Assembly (NCBI GenBank): GCA_963931925.1
Contig: OZ007582.1
Location: forward strand, 31,566,730-31,630,729
DNA from: Onchidella celtica
Lineage: Eukaryota; Mollusca; Gastropoda; Systellommatophora; Onchidiidae
Reading direction: 5' to 3'
DNA length: 64,000 nt
Positions within the stretch are counted from its first letter, which is position 1, and each line of letters opens with the position of its first letter. The translations under genes and the position numbers were made by a program. Shown piece by piece: positions 1 through 10,419 of the stretch. A model generated the notes under the pieces. It did not search any database and was not told the origin of the DNA. It saw only the letters and a list, made by a program, of their open reading frames with translations.

Positions 1-710
1 AGAAGAAGATGATGTAAAGTGTGAGGGAATTCCAGCCGTGCGAGGTACTTGAACGTTTCATTCCATAAAAGTTGTATCCAACTTAAAAGTAAAGTTGCCA
101 ACTGTTGTACTGCACAAAAGCCTGAGTGGGCACTGCAGGATTTAAGAACTAGGTAGCATAAAAGGAGATCCCTACTGATGAAATGATATATATGGTGTCC
201 ATGTTGCTAAAGACAAGAACTATGATGTCTATTGTAATCACATTTTTACAATGATAGAGCGCTTGGCTTTGATAGTAAAATGGTTTGAAAATGAAATTTC
301 TCAAAGGAATTTATCATAATGTGTTCTGTTAGTGCCAGTGGCCACCAACTGATATGGACACAGTGTACAAATCTTTTATGGTTTTGAGACCTGTCACAAT
401 GGAAGAAAATGAGCCATTTTCTCTTAACATTAAAAACAACTCCTAGAAATGAAATGAAATTGTAAGATTTTGCCCTGAAGATATTATCTGACAACATTGT
501 TTTCTCACTGTATTGTATTTTGGATTCAAAAGAATAATGGGCCTTCATTTACCTCCAGATGGTGTTGTCTTCAGAGATGTCAGTCCATCATGTTTTTTTT
601 TATGTCAGTCTGTCACTCACACATTACTGAGGCTAGTTCTTACAAAATTCAAGCAAATGATTTAAGATAGTGGCTGTGCACCGCTCATACATTCATTCAA
701 GATATATGCA

Positions 711-830
711 TGAGTTTGAGTTTGAGTTTGAGTTTCAGGGCGTCGGCATGATAACGCCACGCTGCGCCTCTCACGAGGTAAGATCAGATAAAAGAAGCTA
801 TGGGCTAGCTTTCAGCCCTCGGATGCAAGT
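711..830 (+). repeat. Dispersed repeat, copy 1 (GAGTTT leader, GGCGTCGGCA core)
   Basis: Begins with iterated GAGTTT, then CGTCGGCATGATAACG, GCGCCTCTCACG, GGCTAGCTTTCAGCCCTC. The same order of blocks recurs at 1318-1455 in the same orientation. Confidence 0.6.
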
Positions 831-1317
831 ACATCATTGTGTTTTCCATTCAAAATTGCAACTCCACTCGTCCCAAAATTGTGCAACCAAATGTTGTCGG
901 GCGATTGAAAGTGAAAGTGAAGGACCTGGTGAAGCCAGTGTTGACCCTCTTGGGATTGAAACACTTCTAAGAAGTGCAGGGAGTCATTTCTCATAGCAAC
1001 ATGGAAAACAAATTCTTAAAGTTTGTCCATGTCTCTGCAAAGTGGAATACAGTGATAATTACGTGCCAAATTAAATTTTGGAAACACGTAGCCATGAAAT
1101 TCAAATTCAGTCCTTCTTGGGTACCAGGCATGCACAGCTGGAGCTTGCCTTGGGTTGGAATACGTCAATATGGGGTTATTATGTATTTCACTAAAATTTT
1201 CTTTTGTTTTGGTAACAGAATACATGTGGTTGCCTCATGTCAAGCTGAATTTCAAGGCTCTGAGACAGGGAAGACCAAAGGCAAAAGCAGAACACCAGGC
1301 TGCCTGTATAGAACGTC

Positions 1318-1455
1318 TAGTTTGAGTTTGAGTTTGGGTTTAACGGCGCATCGGCACGATAACGGCCATTTTGCGTCTCTCACGGTTTTTTTCGCGATCT
1401 CTCTTTGGGCTAGCTTTCAGCCCTCGGGTGCCTATAGGTAAAATCAGATAAATGT
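1318..1455 (+). repeat. Dispersed repeat, copy 2
   Basis: Shares with 711-830 the GAGTTT leader, GCATCGGCACGATAACG, GCGTCTCTCACG, GGCTAGCTTTCAGCCCTC and the AATCAGATAAA end. This suggests a short interspersed element of unknown class. Confidence 0.6.
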
Positions 1456-2463
1456 AACGTTAAAGATCTAACGTGAAGAAGGACCGCACCGTAAAGTATG
1501 TCTATATGAATTTTATAAATAATGATAAAAGTCTGTTAAATCAACTTGTAGAGTTCGACCTCTTTCAGAAATGACAAGAGGCGCTGTGGGTCCACGTCAG
1601 AACGTCTAAGGAAAGATCCTGAGAAATGGGCCAGCTACAGACGGAAGCAGTGTCAGCGCGTGAAAGAATGGAGGCAGAGACAACCATAAGAGAAGAGTTA
1701 CCACTCAGCAATACACATTTCACACAAAGAACTGTCCAATGTAATGTAATATGGAAGAGCCATGCGTGTCGCGGCTGGTGGTAACACTTCACGTCTGAAG
1801 TAGAGGAAATTATTCTGGCATTAGTTTCCATCCCTGGTCATCAACATAATATACACATGACTGTGTGTTAAGTAAGCCAAAAAGTATTCAGAAATCACTT
1901 CAAAACTATAAAAAGGCTTCGGAACTGTGACTGTTATGGCTCGACTGTCTTATTCAACCCTTCATTTTCCTTTGCTTTTGATCATAATTATATTGAGGAG
2001 CTTTTGTCAGTGGGAAAAATTGCTGTGTATAGTTTTTATATCTTAGAGGTGGTCAGCAGGAATATGGAGAATGTAGAGAAAAATAAATTTTTAAAAAAAA
2101 CATACAAAAGGTAAATTCGTTTGTGCCTATGTACTGTATGGATCTAACTACAGGAAGCATGACTATAAAGTTGTAGACATTCTAAATTTGTAACAGATTC
2201 ATAATTTACTTGGATGGGGTTAGGAAGGGTTTAATAAATAATATTTTTCGATGGGGTTAAAAATGGGTTAATAATCGGTTTCGATGGGGTTAGGAACAGG
2301 TTTAGTAATAGGTTTGGATGGGGTTAGCGATGGGTTATATAACTGGTTTAGACGGGGTTAAGAACGAGTTTAATCATAGGTTTGGGTGGAGTTAAGAACA
2401 TGTTTAATATTATAGAATATGTTCAATAACATGTTTGCATGGATTCGGGACAGATTAACAATA

Positions 2464-2540
2464 CTGCCATGCAAAGGTACAGCGACGTAAGAGATAAAGT
2501 ATAAAGAGAGCACATACGTCGCTGTGCCTTTGCATGCCAG
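2464..2540 (+). repeat. 77-bp palindromic insert, copy 1
   Basis: About 26-bp inverted arms beginning CTGCCATGCAAAGG, with 2 mismatches between arms, around a spacer containing GATAAAGTATAAAGAGAG. Followed by AATAGGTTTGG-type array sequence. Confidence 0.85.
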
Positions 2541-3302
2541 AATAGGTTGGATGGGGTTAGGAATATGTTCAATAATAGGTTTGGGTGGGGTTCATAACAA
2601 ATTAGTGATAGGTCTGGATGGGGTTTATAACAGATTAATGAGAGGTTTGAATAGGATTAACAACAGGTTAATAAAGGTTTGGATGGGGTTCATGGCAGGT
2701 TAATAATAGGTTTGGATGGGGTTTATAACGGGCTAATAAAACGTTTGGATGGGGTTAAGAACGAGTTTAATAATAGGTTTGAGTGGGGTTAATAGATTGG
2801 GATGGTGTTTAATGATAAATTTGAATGGGGTAAGGAACCGGTTTAATGATAATTTTGACTGGGATTAGGAACAACTTTAATAATAGATTTGGACTGGGTT
2901 AGTAACCGACTTAAGATAAGAGGTTTGGATGGGGTTAGGAACAGGTTCAATAATAGGTTTGGATGGGATTAAAAAGGGTTTAGTAATAGACTTGTATGCG
3001 CTTAGGAAACGATAACAGCTTTGGATGAGGTTAGGAACAGTTTAAATAATAGGTTTGGGTGGGGTTAAGAATGAGTTTGACAGTAGGTTAGGTTTTAGGG
3101 TGAGGTCAGGAATGGGCTTAATAACAGTTTGGGGTGGGGTCAGGAATGGGTTTAATACATGTAACAGACTTGGATGGGGTATGGAATAGGTTTAATAATA
3201 GGTTTGGATAGGGTTAAAAAAGGATTTAATAACAGGTTTGGGCAAGGTGAAAAACATGTTTAATCATAAGTTTGGATGGGATTAGGGACACGTTTAATAA
3301 TA

Positions 3303-3379
3303 CTGCCATGCGAAGGCAGAGCGACGTAATTGATAAAGTATAAAGAGAGCACATACTTCGCTCTGCCTTTGCACGGCAG
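3303..3379 (+). repeat. 77-bp palindromic insert, copy 2
   Basis: Same arms and spacer as copy 1. Preceded by TTTAATAATA and followed by AATA, so AATA may be a target duplication. Confidence 0.85.
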
Positions 3380-3990
3380 AATAGGTCTAAATGGGGTTAA
3401 GAACGGTTTTAATAATGGATTTGTTTGATGTTTAAAAGAGGTTTAATGACAATTAAATGGGGTTAGGAATGAGTTTAGAAACAGATTTCGATTGGGTTAG
3501 TAACAGATTTAGTAAGTTTCGATGCGGTTAGGAATTGGTTTAACAATCGGTTTGGACGGGATTAGGGACGGTTGAAGTAATAGCTTTGCATGGGATTAGG
3601 ACGTGTTTAATAATAGGTTTGGATGCAGTTAGGATCGGGTTTAATAATACCTTTGGATGAGGTTAATAATAAACTTAAATCAAAAGGTTTGGATGGGGTT
3701 AGGAATGGGATTAATAATAAGTTTGGATGGGATTAGGTATAGGTTTCATTATAGGTTTGGATGGAGTTAGGAATGGGATTAATAATAAGTTTGGATGGGA
3801 TTAGGTATAGGTTTCATTATAGGTTTGGGTGGAGTTAGGAATGGGATTAATAATAAGTTTGGATGGGATTAGGTATAGGTTTCATTATAGGTTTGGATGG
3901 AGTTAGGAATGGGATTAATAATAAGTTTGGATATGATTAAGAACAGGTTTAATAATACGTTTGGATTGGGATTAGGGACAAGTTTAATAA

Positions 3991-4068
3991 CATGCCATGC
4001 AATGATAGAGCGACGTAACTGATAAAGTATAAAGAGGGCAGATACGTCGCTCTGCCTTGGCATGACAG
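3991..4068 (+). repeat. 77-bp palindromic insert, copy 3
   Basis: Same element with a more diverged left arm (ATGCCATGCAATGATAGAG) but an intact GCGACGTA and TACGTCGC core. Confidence 0.82.
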
Positions 4069-4335
4069 AATAAGTTTGGGTGGGGTTAGGAATGGGTTTA
4101 ATAATAGGCTTGGATGGGGTTAGGAATGTGTTTACCAATAGGTTTGGATGGGGTTAGGAATGGGTTTACTAATAGGTTTGGATGACGTTAGAAATGGGTT
4201 TACTAATAGGTTTGTATGTTAGGAACGAGTTTAATGATAGATTAGGATGGGGCTAGGAACGTGTTTAATGTTATGTTTGGATGTGGTTAAGAATAGGTTT
4301 AAGTTTGATTGGGATTAGGGACAGGCTTAATAATA

Positions 4336-4412
4336 CTACCATGCAAAGGCAGAGCGACATAACTGATAAAGTGTAAAGAGAGCACATACGTCGGATTGCC
4401 TTTGCACGGCAG
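4336..4412 (+). repeat. 77-bp palindromic insert, copy 4
   Basis: Same element; the right arm reads TACGTCGGATTGCC, damaged against the consensus. Confidence 0.82.
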
Positions 4413-4888
4413 AATAGATTTGGATGGGTTTAGGAATAAGTTCAATAAAAGGTTTGGATGGGGTTAAGAACGGTTTTAGCGATAACTTTCAAAGTGGTTA
4501 AGAACGGGTTTAATGATAGATTTGGATTGGGTTAGTAACAGGCTTAAAGTAATAGGTTTGGGTGGGGTTAGGAACAGGTTTATACTAAGTTTTAATGCCG
4601 TTAGGAATGGGTTTACTAATAGGTTTGGGTGAGATTAGGACGGCTTTAATAATAGACTTGGGTGCTTTTAGGATTGGGTTTAATAGCAGCTTTGGATGGT
4701 GTTGGGAACAGATTAAATAATAGGTTTGGATGAGGTTAGGAATAAGTTTATAAGTTTGGGTTGGGTTATCAATGGGATTGATAACAGGTTTGGATGGGGT
4801 GAGGAATAGGTTTATTAACTGGTTTGGTCATGGTTAAGAACAGGTTTGATAATACGTTTGGGTGGGATTAGGGACAGGTTTAATGACA

Positions 4889-4964
4889 CTGTCATGCAAA
4901 GGCAGAGCGACTAACTAATAAAGTATAAAGAGAACACATACATCGCTCTGCCTTTGCACGGCAG
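4889..4964 (+). repeat. 77-bp palindromic insert, copy 5
   Basis: Same element, about 1 bp shorter because part of the GCGACGTA core is lost on the left arm. Confidence 0.82.
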
Positions 4965-5139
4965 AATAGGTTTCGATGGAGTTAGAAACGGGTTTACTAA
5001 TAATATGTTTGGATGGGGTTGAGAACGGTTTTAATAATAGATTTTGATGGGTTTGAGAACGGATGAAGTAATTGTTTTGGGTGGTGTTAAGAACGGGTTT
5101 AATAAGAGGTTTGGGTGGGGTTAGGGACGGGTTTAATTT

Positions 5140-6840
5140 GTTTTCTCTTTTTTACTATTTAATGGATTTTTGACGTTTCTGTTTCCGTTTCACACGGCTT
5201 TAGTCTGTTCAAAACTAGATTTCATAACGTAACCAGCATTTTACAACTTTGTAGTACGCTTCAGCTGTGTTCTTAGCCTAAAATTCTCACTTTAACAGTC
5301 CTTGGTTCTCCGCTTCTCCAGACAGCGCTGATTGGGAGATCCTCACAGATCTCACCAACCTAGATCCAGGCACAACAGGTTGAGGGGGTGGGGGCGGCAG
5401 TTGGCATGGACCTAGTCCCCCCCCCCGACCTAGTGGGGGTAAAAGGGAATGGGGGGCTTTGATAAAGACTATTCATATAGAGTCAAAAGGCATGTGTGTG
5501 TAGGGGGGGGGGGTGGGGGCGGCTTTACCACAAAATAAAGGGGGAGGAGTTCCATTTGAGTCACATAATAAGGATACCACATGGACACGTCTTTAGGACC
5601 GTCCGTGAGTGTGTGGTCGCAGGGGTGCTGCCCCCTAGCGAATCAATCCTCTAGATGGATGTTTTTATAGTAAATGCACGGCTTGGCGATTAACACTCAG
5701 AACATGAAATGTGCCCGACTAAAGAGTAAAGTTGTTAATTCATATGGGTAATCCTTCTCCGATGGCCATTGTGGCCTACGATTTTGAAAGGATCTACAAA
5801 GGGGAAAGGGGTTGGTAAAACAATAAGGGATACTGAAAAGTGAGTTCAGAAGTGGGGGGAGGGGGGTGTCATTAGCACAAAATATTTCAGGGAAGATTCA
5901 CTGATGCTTAAAACAAAAACTCCTAATGAACAGTTTGCAATGGCGGCCTACAGTTCGTGACTTTAGTTCTTGTTTGTTTTATCTCCATTTTCTGAAAAGG
6001 TGGAGACCTTTTAGTATGTAGAAGAGGTATAACAAACGCACACTTTGACACTTGTTTAAAATGCGTTGTGGCACTTATCAAGTTGTTTCACAGTTCCCAG
6101 TTATTCTTTTCATAATACCAAAACCCCAAACGTTTAACGCTGAATTTTTCAATTGTGCAGAAAAGTGGAGTTGGAACAAACATCTGGTCAGTCTGATGCA
6201 GGAAATCTGCCAAAGACCAGCTTTACATTGGCCTGCCTACAACATGCACGAATCCGTGGTAATTATCAAATCAATACTAGAAATAAAAGCACATGCATGA
6301 ACTCCCCTTGTAGAAACTACACCTTCAGCAGACAGGCTTTCAGCTTCTTACCCAGTCAGCAACCCTAAGGGCATCCGATGGGTAGGATTGACGTCAAGTT
6401 TGCTTATAGGAATGACATCGTTCCCATGTAGATCGACCGGTCACGGCATAAATCCGACGTCAGTATGATGCGGGCAATCTGTCTGTACATGATAATCCCA
6501 CCAACTCTATAGAAATCTATACAAATTTATCTCGGATTCACATAAGGAACTGGCACCCACGATAAGCCTACCATCTCCATAGAAATCCTACATAAATATT
6601 ACGCTGCATTGGAGTAGGCACGCTGGCTGGACACCGTCGGCAGATATCAGCGTCTCAGTCAATCCACGGAGACGTCAAATACCCTTAATCAACTGCGAAA
6701 ACCTTTTCCCCCTATTTTACACTGATGTTGTCGCTATGAGCTGAAACTATGAACTGACCGGGTTTGTATCAGTGTATCCCGTGAGCTGCATGGAAAAACT
6801 GTTCACCATTGATACCGAAACCAAGAAACAAAAACTTTAG
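5140..6840. other. No gene seen; G-rich low-complexity tracts
   Basis: Non-coding sequence with homopurine G runs near 5385-5520 and 5850-5870. No protein or transposon could be recognised. Short open frames near 6052-6368 have no recognisable similarity. Confidence 0.4.
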
Positions 6841-7376
6841 GTCAGTGGTTCTCAGCATGGGCGATATCACCCCCCCCCCCCCCCGGGAACGAGTTTGATT
6901 TTTAGGGGGGCGAAAACGCAGAAAAGGGTGACAAGGGGGCCAAAACGATGAAGGACAAGATGGGGGGTGGGGGGTGGAAACATGAAAGGAACTGATTGGG
7001 GACAGATCACAAAATCACGGGAAATCGCGACCTAAGTATAAAATAGTTCAAACTTGTTCCAGCTCACAGCTCAGCCTTCTGCACAACTGGAAAATTCGAC
7101 GCTGAACGTTTGCGGCTTTAGTATTATGAAAAGGAGTTATCGGGTGATAAAAAAAAACAAAAAACAACTGTCCCAAATTTGAAGCCTTATAATTCATGAA
7201 CCGCTTATTCGATCTCAATGATATTTCACATGTATATGGGTAAATACATAATGTGTATGCACACGAAAATTGAATGAAATAGCTTCAGTGAAAAAAGTTA
7301 TGAAGTAAAGCGGTAAGGTAGGTCAAAATGCGAAAAAAAATGATGTACCGGTACAATAAAAATCTGTACTTACAGT

Positions 7377-8458
7377 TTAGTGATGCAAATGGTCGATGGG
7401 ACCGTCATCTTCCTGCATTACCCATCGCAATATTTTCCTCCAAGCAGATATTGCTTGAAATCCTGATTTCAACAAGAGAAATCTGCGCCCAACATTCCAA
7501 ATTCTCTCCCGTAGCAAACTCTCTGTAAACGATTGGCGCCGACCTGCGTAGACCTTTTCTTTCAGCGCATTCCATACAAAGTAATCCATTGGAGTAAGGT
7601 CTGGAGTCTGTGGTGGCCACTCATTTTTATTTATGAATGTGATGTTCAATGACTGAATGTAATTTTGAGTTGTATGACTAGTGTGTGCTGTTGCTCCATC
7701 CTGTTGGAGAATGAAATTCCTGTTTGGATATAATATAAGCGTTCACAGTCTGGATGTGGATGCAGGTTTTCCCGCAACAAACGAATGTACTCCTCGGTAT
7801 TTACTTTGATGTCTATGAAATGAATATCAATTTTACCATTCCATGGCACTCCGGCAAGGACCATAATCTTCTTTGAAAAACGGCTTTTTTCATGATAAAG
7901 GCGCTCTGGAGGAATGGAGGACTTATCAGTGCCATAGGCTATATCATTGTGTCTGTTTGTGCGTATCTCCAGCGTGAAATCCTTCTCATCGATAAAGGCG
8001 ATACGGTTTATGTCATCCTTCTTAATTTTTTGTAGAAGCAATCTAGACCGTGATTTTCGTTTTTCTCTCAGTCACACTGACATCCTTCCTCGAGGTAACT
8101 ATTTTCTTATAGTCTCTTTGAAAGTAATTCTTAGCAATCCCTGCAGCTGAACTTTGACTACAATTAAGTGTTCTAGCAATGCTTCTTTGGGACTGATACG
8201 ATCCAGGATTTTCTTCTTGTGACAGAATAAGTTCCTCGACCTGGTGAATATTATCATCTGTTCTCACAGTTTTTGGTCTACCGCTGCCTTTCTTTCTGTC
8301 TGAAAAGTTCCTGTTGCAATGATTTTGCTAATCAATGAATTGACACTTCTTTTAGACCAGTTCTGATTGGGAAATTCTTTCACAGTTCGAGCACCCCTCC
8401 ACCCCTTTTCTCTGTAGAGAGTCTCAATAACAATTCGATCCGAGGGACTAAATACCAT
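7377..8458 (-). pseudogene. Tc1/mariner-superfamily transposase, frameshifted (DD37D-type spacing)
   Basis: Would cut and paste a Tc1/mariner-type element. Read on the minus strand in four frame segments. The N-terminal helix-turn-helix region starts MVFSPSDRIVIETLYREKGW (8458). An FIDEKDF block holds the first catalytic Asp. ILQQDGATAHTS holds the second Asp. WPPQTPDLTPMDYFVW ends with the third Asp. Counting from the QQD Asp to the PMD Asp leaves 37 residues between them, the spacing of DD37D (maT-like) groups. Frameshifts near 8290, 8060 and 7735 and the absence of one complete frame make it a dead copy. Terminal repeats were not found with confidence. Confidence 0.75.
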
Positions 8459-8645
8459 GTTAGGCCTAGATCTAGGTGAAAATATTCAGATCAAAAACTA
8501 AATCTAAATCCAAGAATGTTACCAAATGATGATTATGACGTCAAAGGAAAGACACAACAATCTTTTTAAAGTTGAAATGCCACTGGATTTCACATTAGTT
8601 GGAATACCCTCGACTTGGAGGTAATCAATATACATGTATCACTAC

Positions 8646-8760
8646 AGGAAGGTGCATGTTGCGTACTTTAAAGATACCTTGACAGTTTCAAGTCGCGAAA
8701 AGCAGGCTGAACAAGGCCGCTGGCCGGGCAAAATTTTAAGAAAAACTCGTCCCTACCACA
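8646..8760 (+). mobile_element. SINE fragment (body region only)
   Basis: GTGCATGTTGCGTACTTTAA, AAGATACCTTGACAGTT and GGCCGCTGGCCGGGCAAAAT match the body of the full-length SINE at 58768-59216 (GTGCACGTTGCGCACG, GATACCTTGGCAGTT, GGCCGCTGCCCGGGCAAAAT). The tRNA head is missing. Confidence 0.7.
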
Positions 8761-9070
8761 AAAACACACAGAAACAAGAACAAGAAAGAAAAAATAAAGA
8801 AGTGAGGTGTAAATGTCAAGTTCAGCATAAAAACCTTTAACAAAAAAAGTGTGTGTGGCGGGGGGTCGGGGGGGGGGGGATGAAAGAGAATTTTGGAACC
8901 TGAGGGGGTGGGTGTTTGCCTGAAAAGGGTTGAGATTCACTATTTTAAGTTTTATCTTTTTTAATGCCCGGTCATTAACGCTTTTAGTCCTTTGGCTGGT
9001 TCTGATTAAAAGTTCATATTCATTGTTGTGCCCGCGTGCAGTAGCCGATCGAGTTTGATCAGCCAGTTAA

Positions 9071-9160
9071 TTGGATGGTGACCTCACGACATTGAGTTTC
9101 AATGAGACCCCGCGAATCAGCCAGCTACTTGGATCTCACGGTGACGAAACGGTCATCACC
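9071..9160 (+). mobile_element. Palindromic MITE remnant (family of four in the window)
   Basis: The left arm TTGGATGGTGACCTCACGAC matches the arms of the copies at 21856, 27793 and 29807. The right arm is degraded where it runs into an ATC-rich microsatellite. Confidence 0.5.
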
Positions 9161-10246
9161 ACGTCATCTTCACCATCAACATCATCAACATTATCATCAT
9201 CATCACTATTATCGTCATCATCATCACCACCACCACCACCACCACCATCTTCAAATGCTGGCACTGTAACATCTTCTTCAGTTCCACTGCACTATGGAGT
9301 TCCTCAAAGCTCAGTCCTCGGACCTGTGTTATTTACACTTTACACTACGCCATTATCAGATATCATCAAGAAACATACATTAGAGCATCACATGTACGCA
9401 GATGACACCCAGCTGTACATACCTATCAGCCATGGTGAGGAAGATCAACAAATTTCAACAATTCAAAACTGTCTTCATGATATCAAGGACTGGATGTTTA
9501 ACAACAAACTTAAATTGAATGACGACAAAACAGAAATCATCATGTTGGGAACAAATCAGTTAAGAGCAAACATAAAGTTTGACACATTGGATCTTGGCAA
9601 TGCAACTGTTAAGGTTGAGTCATCTAGTGCCATACGAAACCTTGGCTTTTATTTTGATCCTGACTTTTCTATGAAGACCCATGTGACAAGAATTTGTCAA
9701 ACCATGCACTACCACCTTAGAAACATAGGAAAAATAAGAAAATTTATTGATGAAAACACAGCAAAGATTCTTGTTCATGCTTTCATTCTGAGTCATCTGA
9801 ACTACTGCAATTCCCTACTTTTTGGCATTCCCGATTCAACTCTTTCAAGACTTCAAAAGATTCAAAATAGAGCAGCGAGACTTGTAACACTGAGTAAAGC
9901 TTCGGATCATACCGAGGATATTTTAAAAACTCTCCATTGGTTGCCTGTAAAGGAACGTATTGAATTTAAGATCCTTTGCATGGTGTACAAATGTTTAAAT
10001 CAGTGTTCGCCAAACTACCTTTCAGAACTTATAGAAAAGTACACACCGCCACGCAATTTAAGGTCCTTAAATGACAGTCAGCTCTGCATGCCTAGATCCA
10101 GAACAATGCTTGGAGAAAGGGCATTTTCCATCTGTGCCCCAAAACTTTGGAACAATCTGAACTATGATATAAAAACAACTAATTCAATAGAGCACTTCAA
10201 ATCGAAACTCAAAACATTGCTTTTCAAAAAAGTGTATGATTTATAG
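9071..10246 (+). CDS. LINE reverse-transcriptase fragment, 391-residue open frame with a chimeric N-terminus
   Basis: Residues from about 76 on are retrotransposon reverse transcriptase, which would copy element RNA into DNA at the target site. GVPQSSVLGPVLFTLY matches the GVPQGSVLGP motif with Gly changed to Ser. The catalytic box is YADDTQLY, followed by LKLNDDKTEIIMLG and the thumb/C-terminal region NYCNSLLFGIP, RLQKIQNRAARLV, LHWLPVKERIEFKIL and GERAFSICAPKLWNNL. The first ~75 residues are not LINE: they come from a MITE remnant and an ATC microsatellite read through (Ser and Pro runs). The frame is open to 10246 but lacks the endonuclease and the N-terminal RT motifs, so it is not an autonomous element and is unlikely to be a host gene. 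Confidence 0.8.
   Translation: MDGDLTTLSFNETPRISQLLGSHGDETVITTSSSPSTSSTLSSSSLLSSSSSPPPPPPPSSNAGTVTSSSVPLHYGVPQSSVLGPVLFTLYTTPLSDIIKKHTLEHHMYADDTQLYIPISHGEEDQQISTIQNCLHDIKDWMFNNKLKLNDDKTEIIMLGTNQLRANIKFDTLDLGNATVKVESSSAIRNLGFYFDPDFSMKTHVTRICQTMHYHLRNIGKIRKFIDENTAKILVHAFILSHLNYCNSLLFGIPDSTLSRLQKIQNRAARLVTLSKASDHTEDILKTLHWLPVKERIEFKILCMVYKCLNQCSPNYLSELIEKYTPPRNLRSLNDSQLCMPRSRTMLGERAFSICAPKLWNNLNYDIKTTNSIEHFKSKLKTLLFKKVYDL
9151..9249 (+). repeat. (ATC/ACC)n microsatellite
   Basis: Imperfect CATCAT and CACCAC triplets, about 100 bp, between the MITE remnant and the LINE. Confidence 0.85.
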
Positions 10247-10418
10247 ATGACACTAGAACTGTTACTGAAATGTATCTTTGGATGTGTTAGTGTGTGGGTG
10301 TGATATTCTGGAGTGTTTGAGACTGTGTATTCTATGTGTTTGTTAAGCGCCACCGAGCACTTTTAGTGGATTTTGGAGCTATATAAATCAATTATTATTA
10401 TTATTATTATTATTATCA
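9265..10418 (+). mobile_element. 5'-truncated non-LTR retrotransposon (LINE, CR1/Rex1/L2-like)
   Basis: The reverse-transcriptase 3' half is followed by a 3' tail containing GTTAAGCGCCACCGAGCACT, a GAGCTATATAAAT block and an (ATT)n tail at 10391-10416, typical of LINEs in the CR1/L2/Rex1 assemblage. The 5' part of the element is absent. Confidence 0.8.
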
Positions 10419-10419
10419 T

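Larger units (their letters stand above)
1..2200. other. Gene-free stretch with dispersed repeats
   Basis: No convincing gene. Two copies of a dispersed repeat (711-830 and 1318-1455) are listed separately. A short + strand frame near 1602-1690 reads RLRKDPEKWASYRRKQC, a basic segment like those in some transposon-encoded proteins, but it is too short to call. Confidence 0.4.
2211..5139 (+). repeat. Minisatellite array, ~34-bp unit, with embedded palindromes
   Basis: About 2.9 kb of a degenerate tandem repeat, roughly 34 bp per unit. Its core blocks are GGTTTGGATGGGGTTAGGAA and GGGTTTAATAATA. Units vary by substitution and indel, and some neighbours are near identical (3700-3920). Five 77-bp palindromic inserts interrupt the array (2464, 3303, 3991, 4336, 4889). 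The GGTTAGG core looks telomere-like but is not a clean TTAGGG array. Confidence 0.93.
6843..8942 (+). mobile_element. hAT-like non-autonomous element, interrupted by other insertions
   Basis: The left end CAGTGGTTCTCAG faces a right end whose complement reads TAGTGAATCTCAACC, a terminal repeat style typical of hAT elements. The flanking 8-mers CTTTAGGT and TTTTAAGT match at 6 of 8 positions, as expected of a decayed 8-bp target duplication. The interior holds G-rich filler, a mariner-type transposase relic (7377-8458, minus) and a SINE fragment (8646-8760). Confidence 0.5.

Noticed and set aside
246-548. 100-codon minus-strand frame
   Set aside because: No motif, no splice context and ordinary AT-rich composition; likely chance.
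3869-4138. 89-codon minus frame with PNP and INP repeats
   Set aside because: A reading of the minisatellite; its regularity comes from the DNA repeat, not from protein selection.
2211-5139. Telomeric array
   Set aside because: Units contain GGTTAGG but are ~34 bp long and not tandem TTAGGG; better called a minisatellite.
5385-5520. G runs as a regulatory G-quadruplex cluster
   Set aside because: Long homopolymer G runs without regular loops and with no nearby gene; could also be assembly noise.
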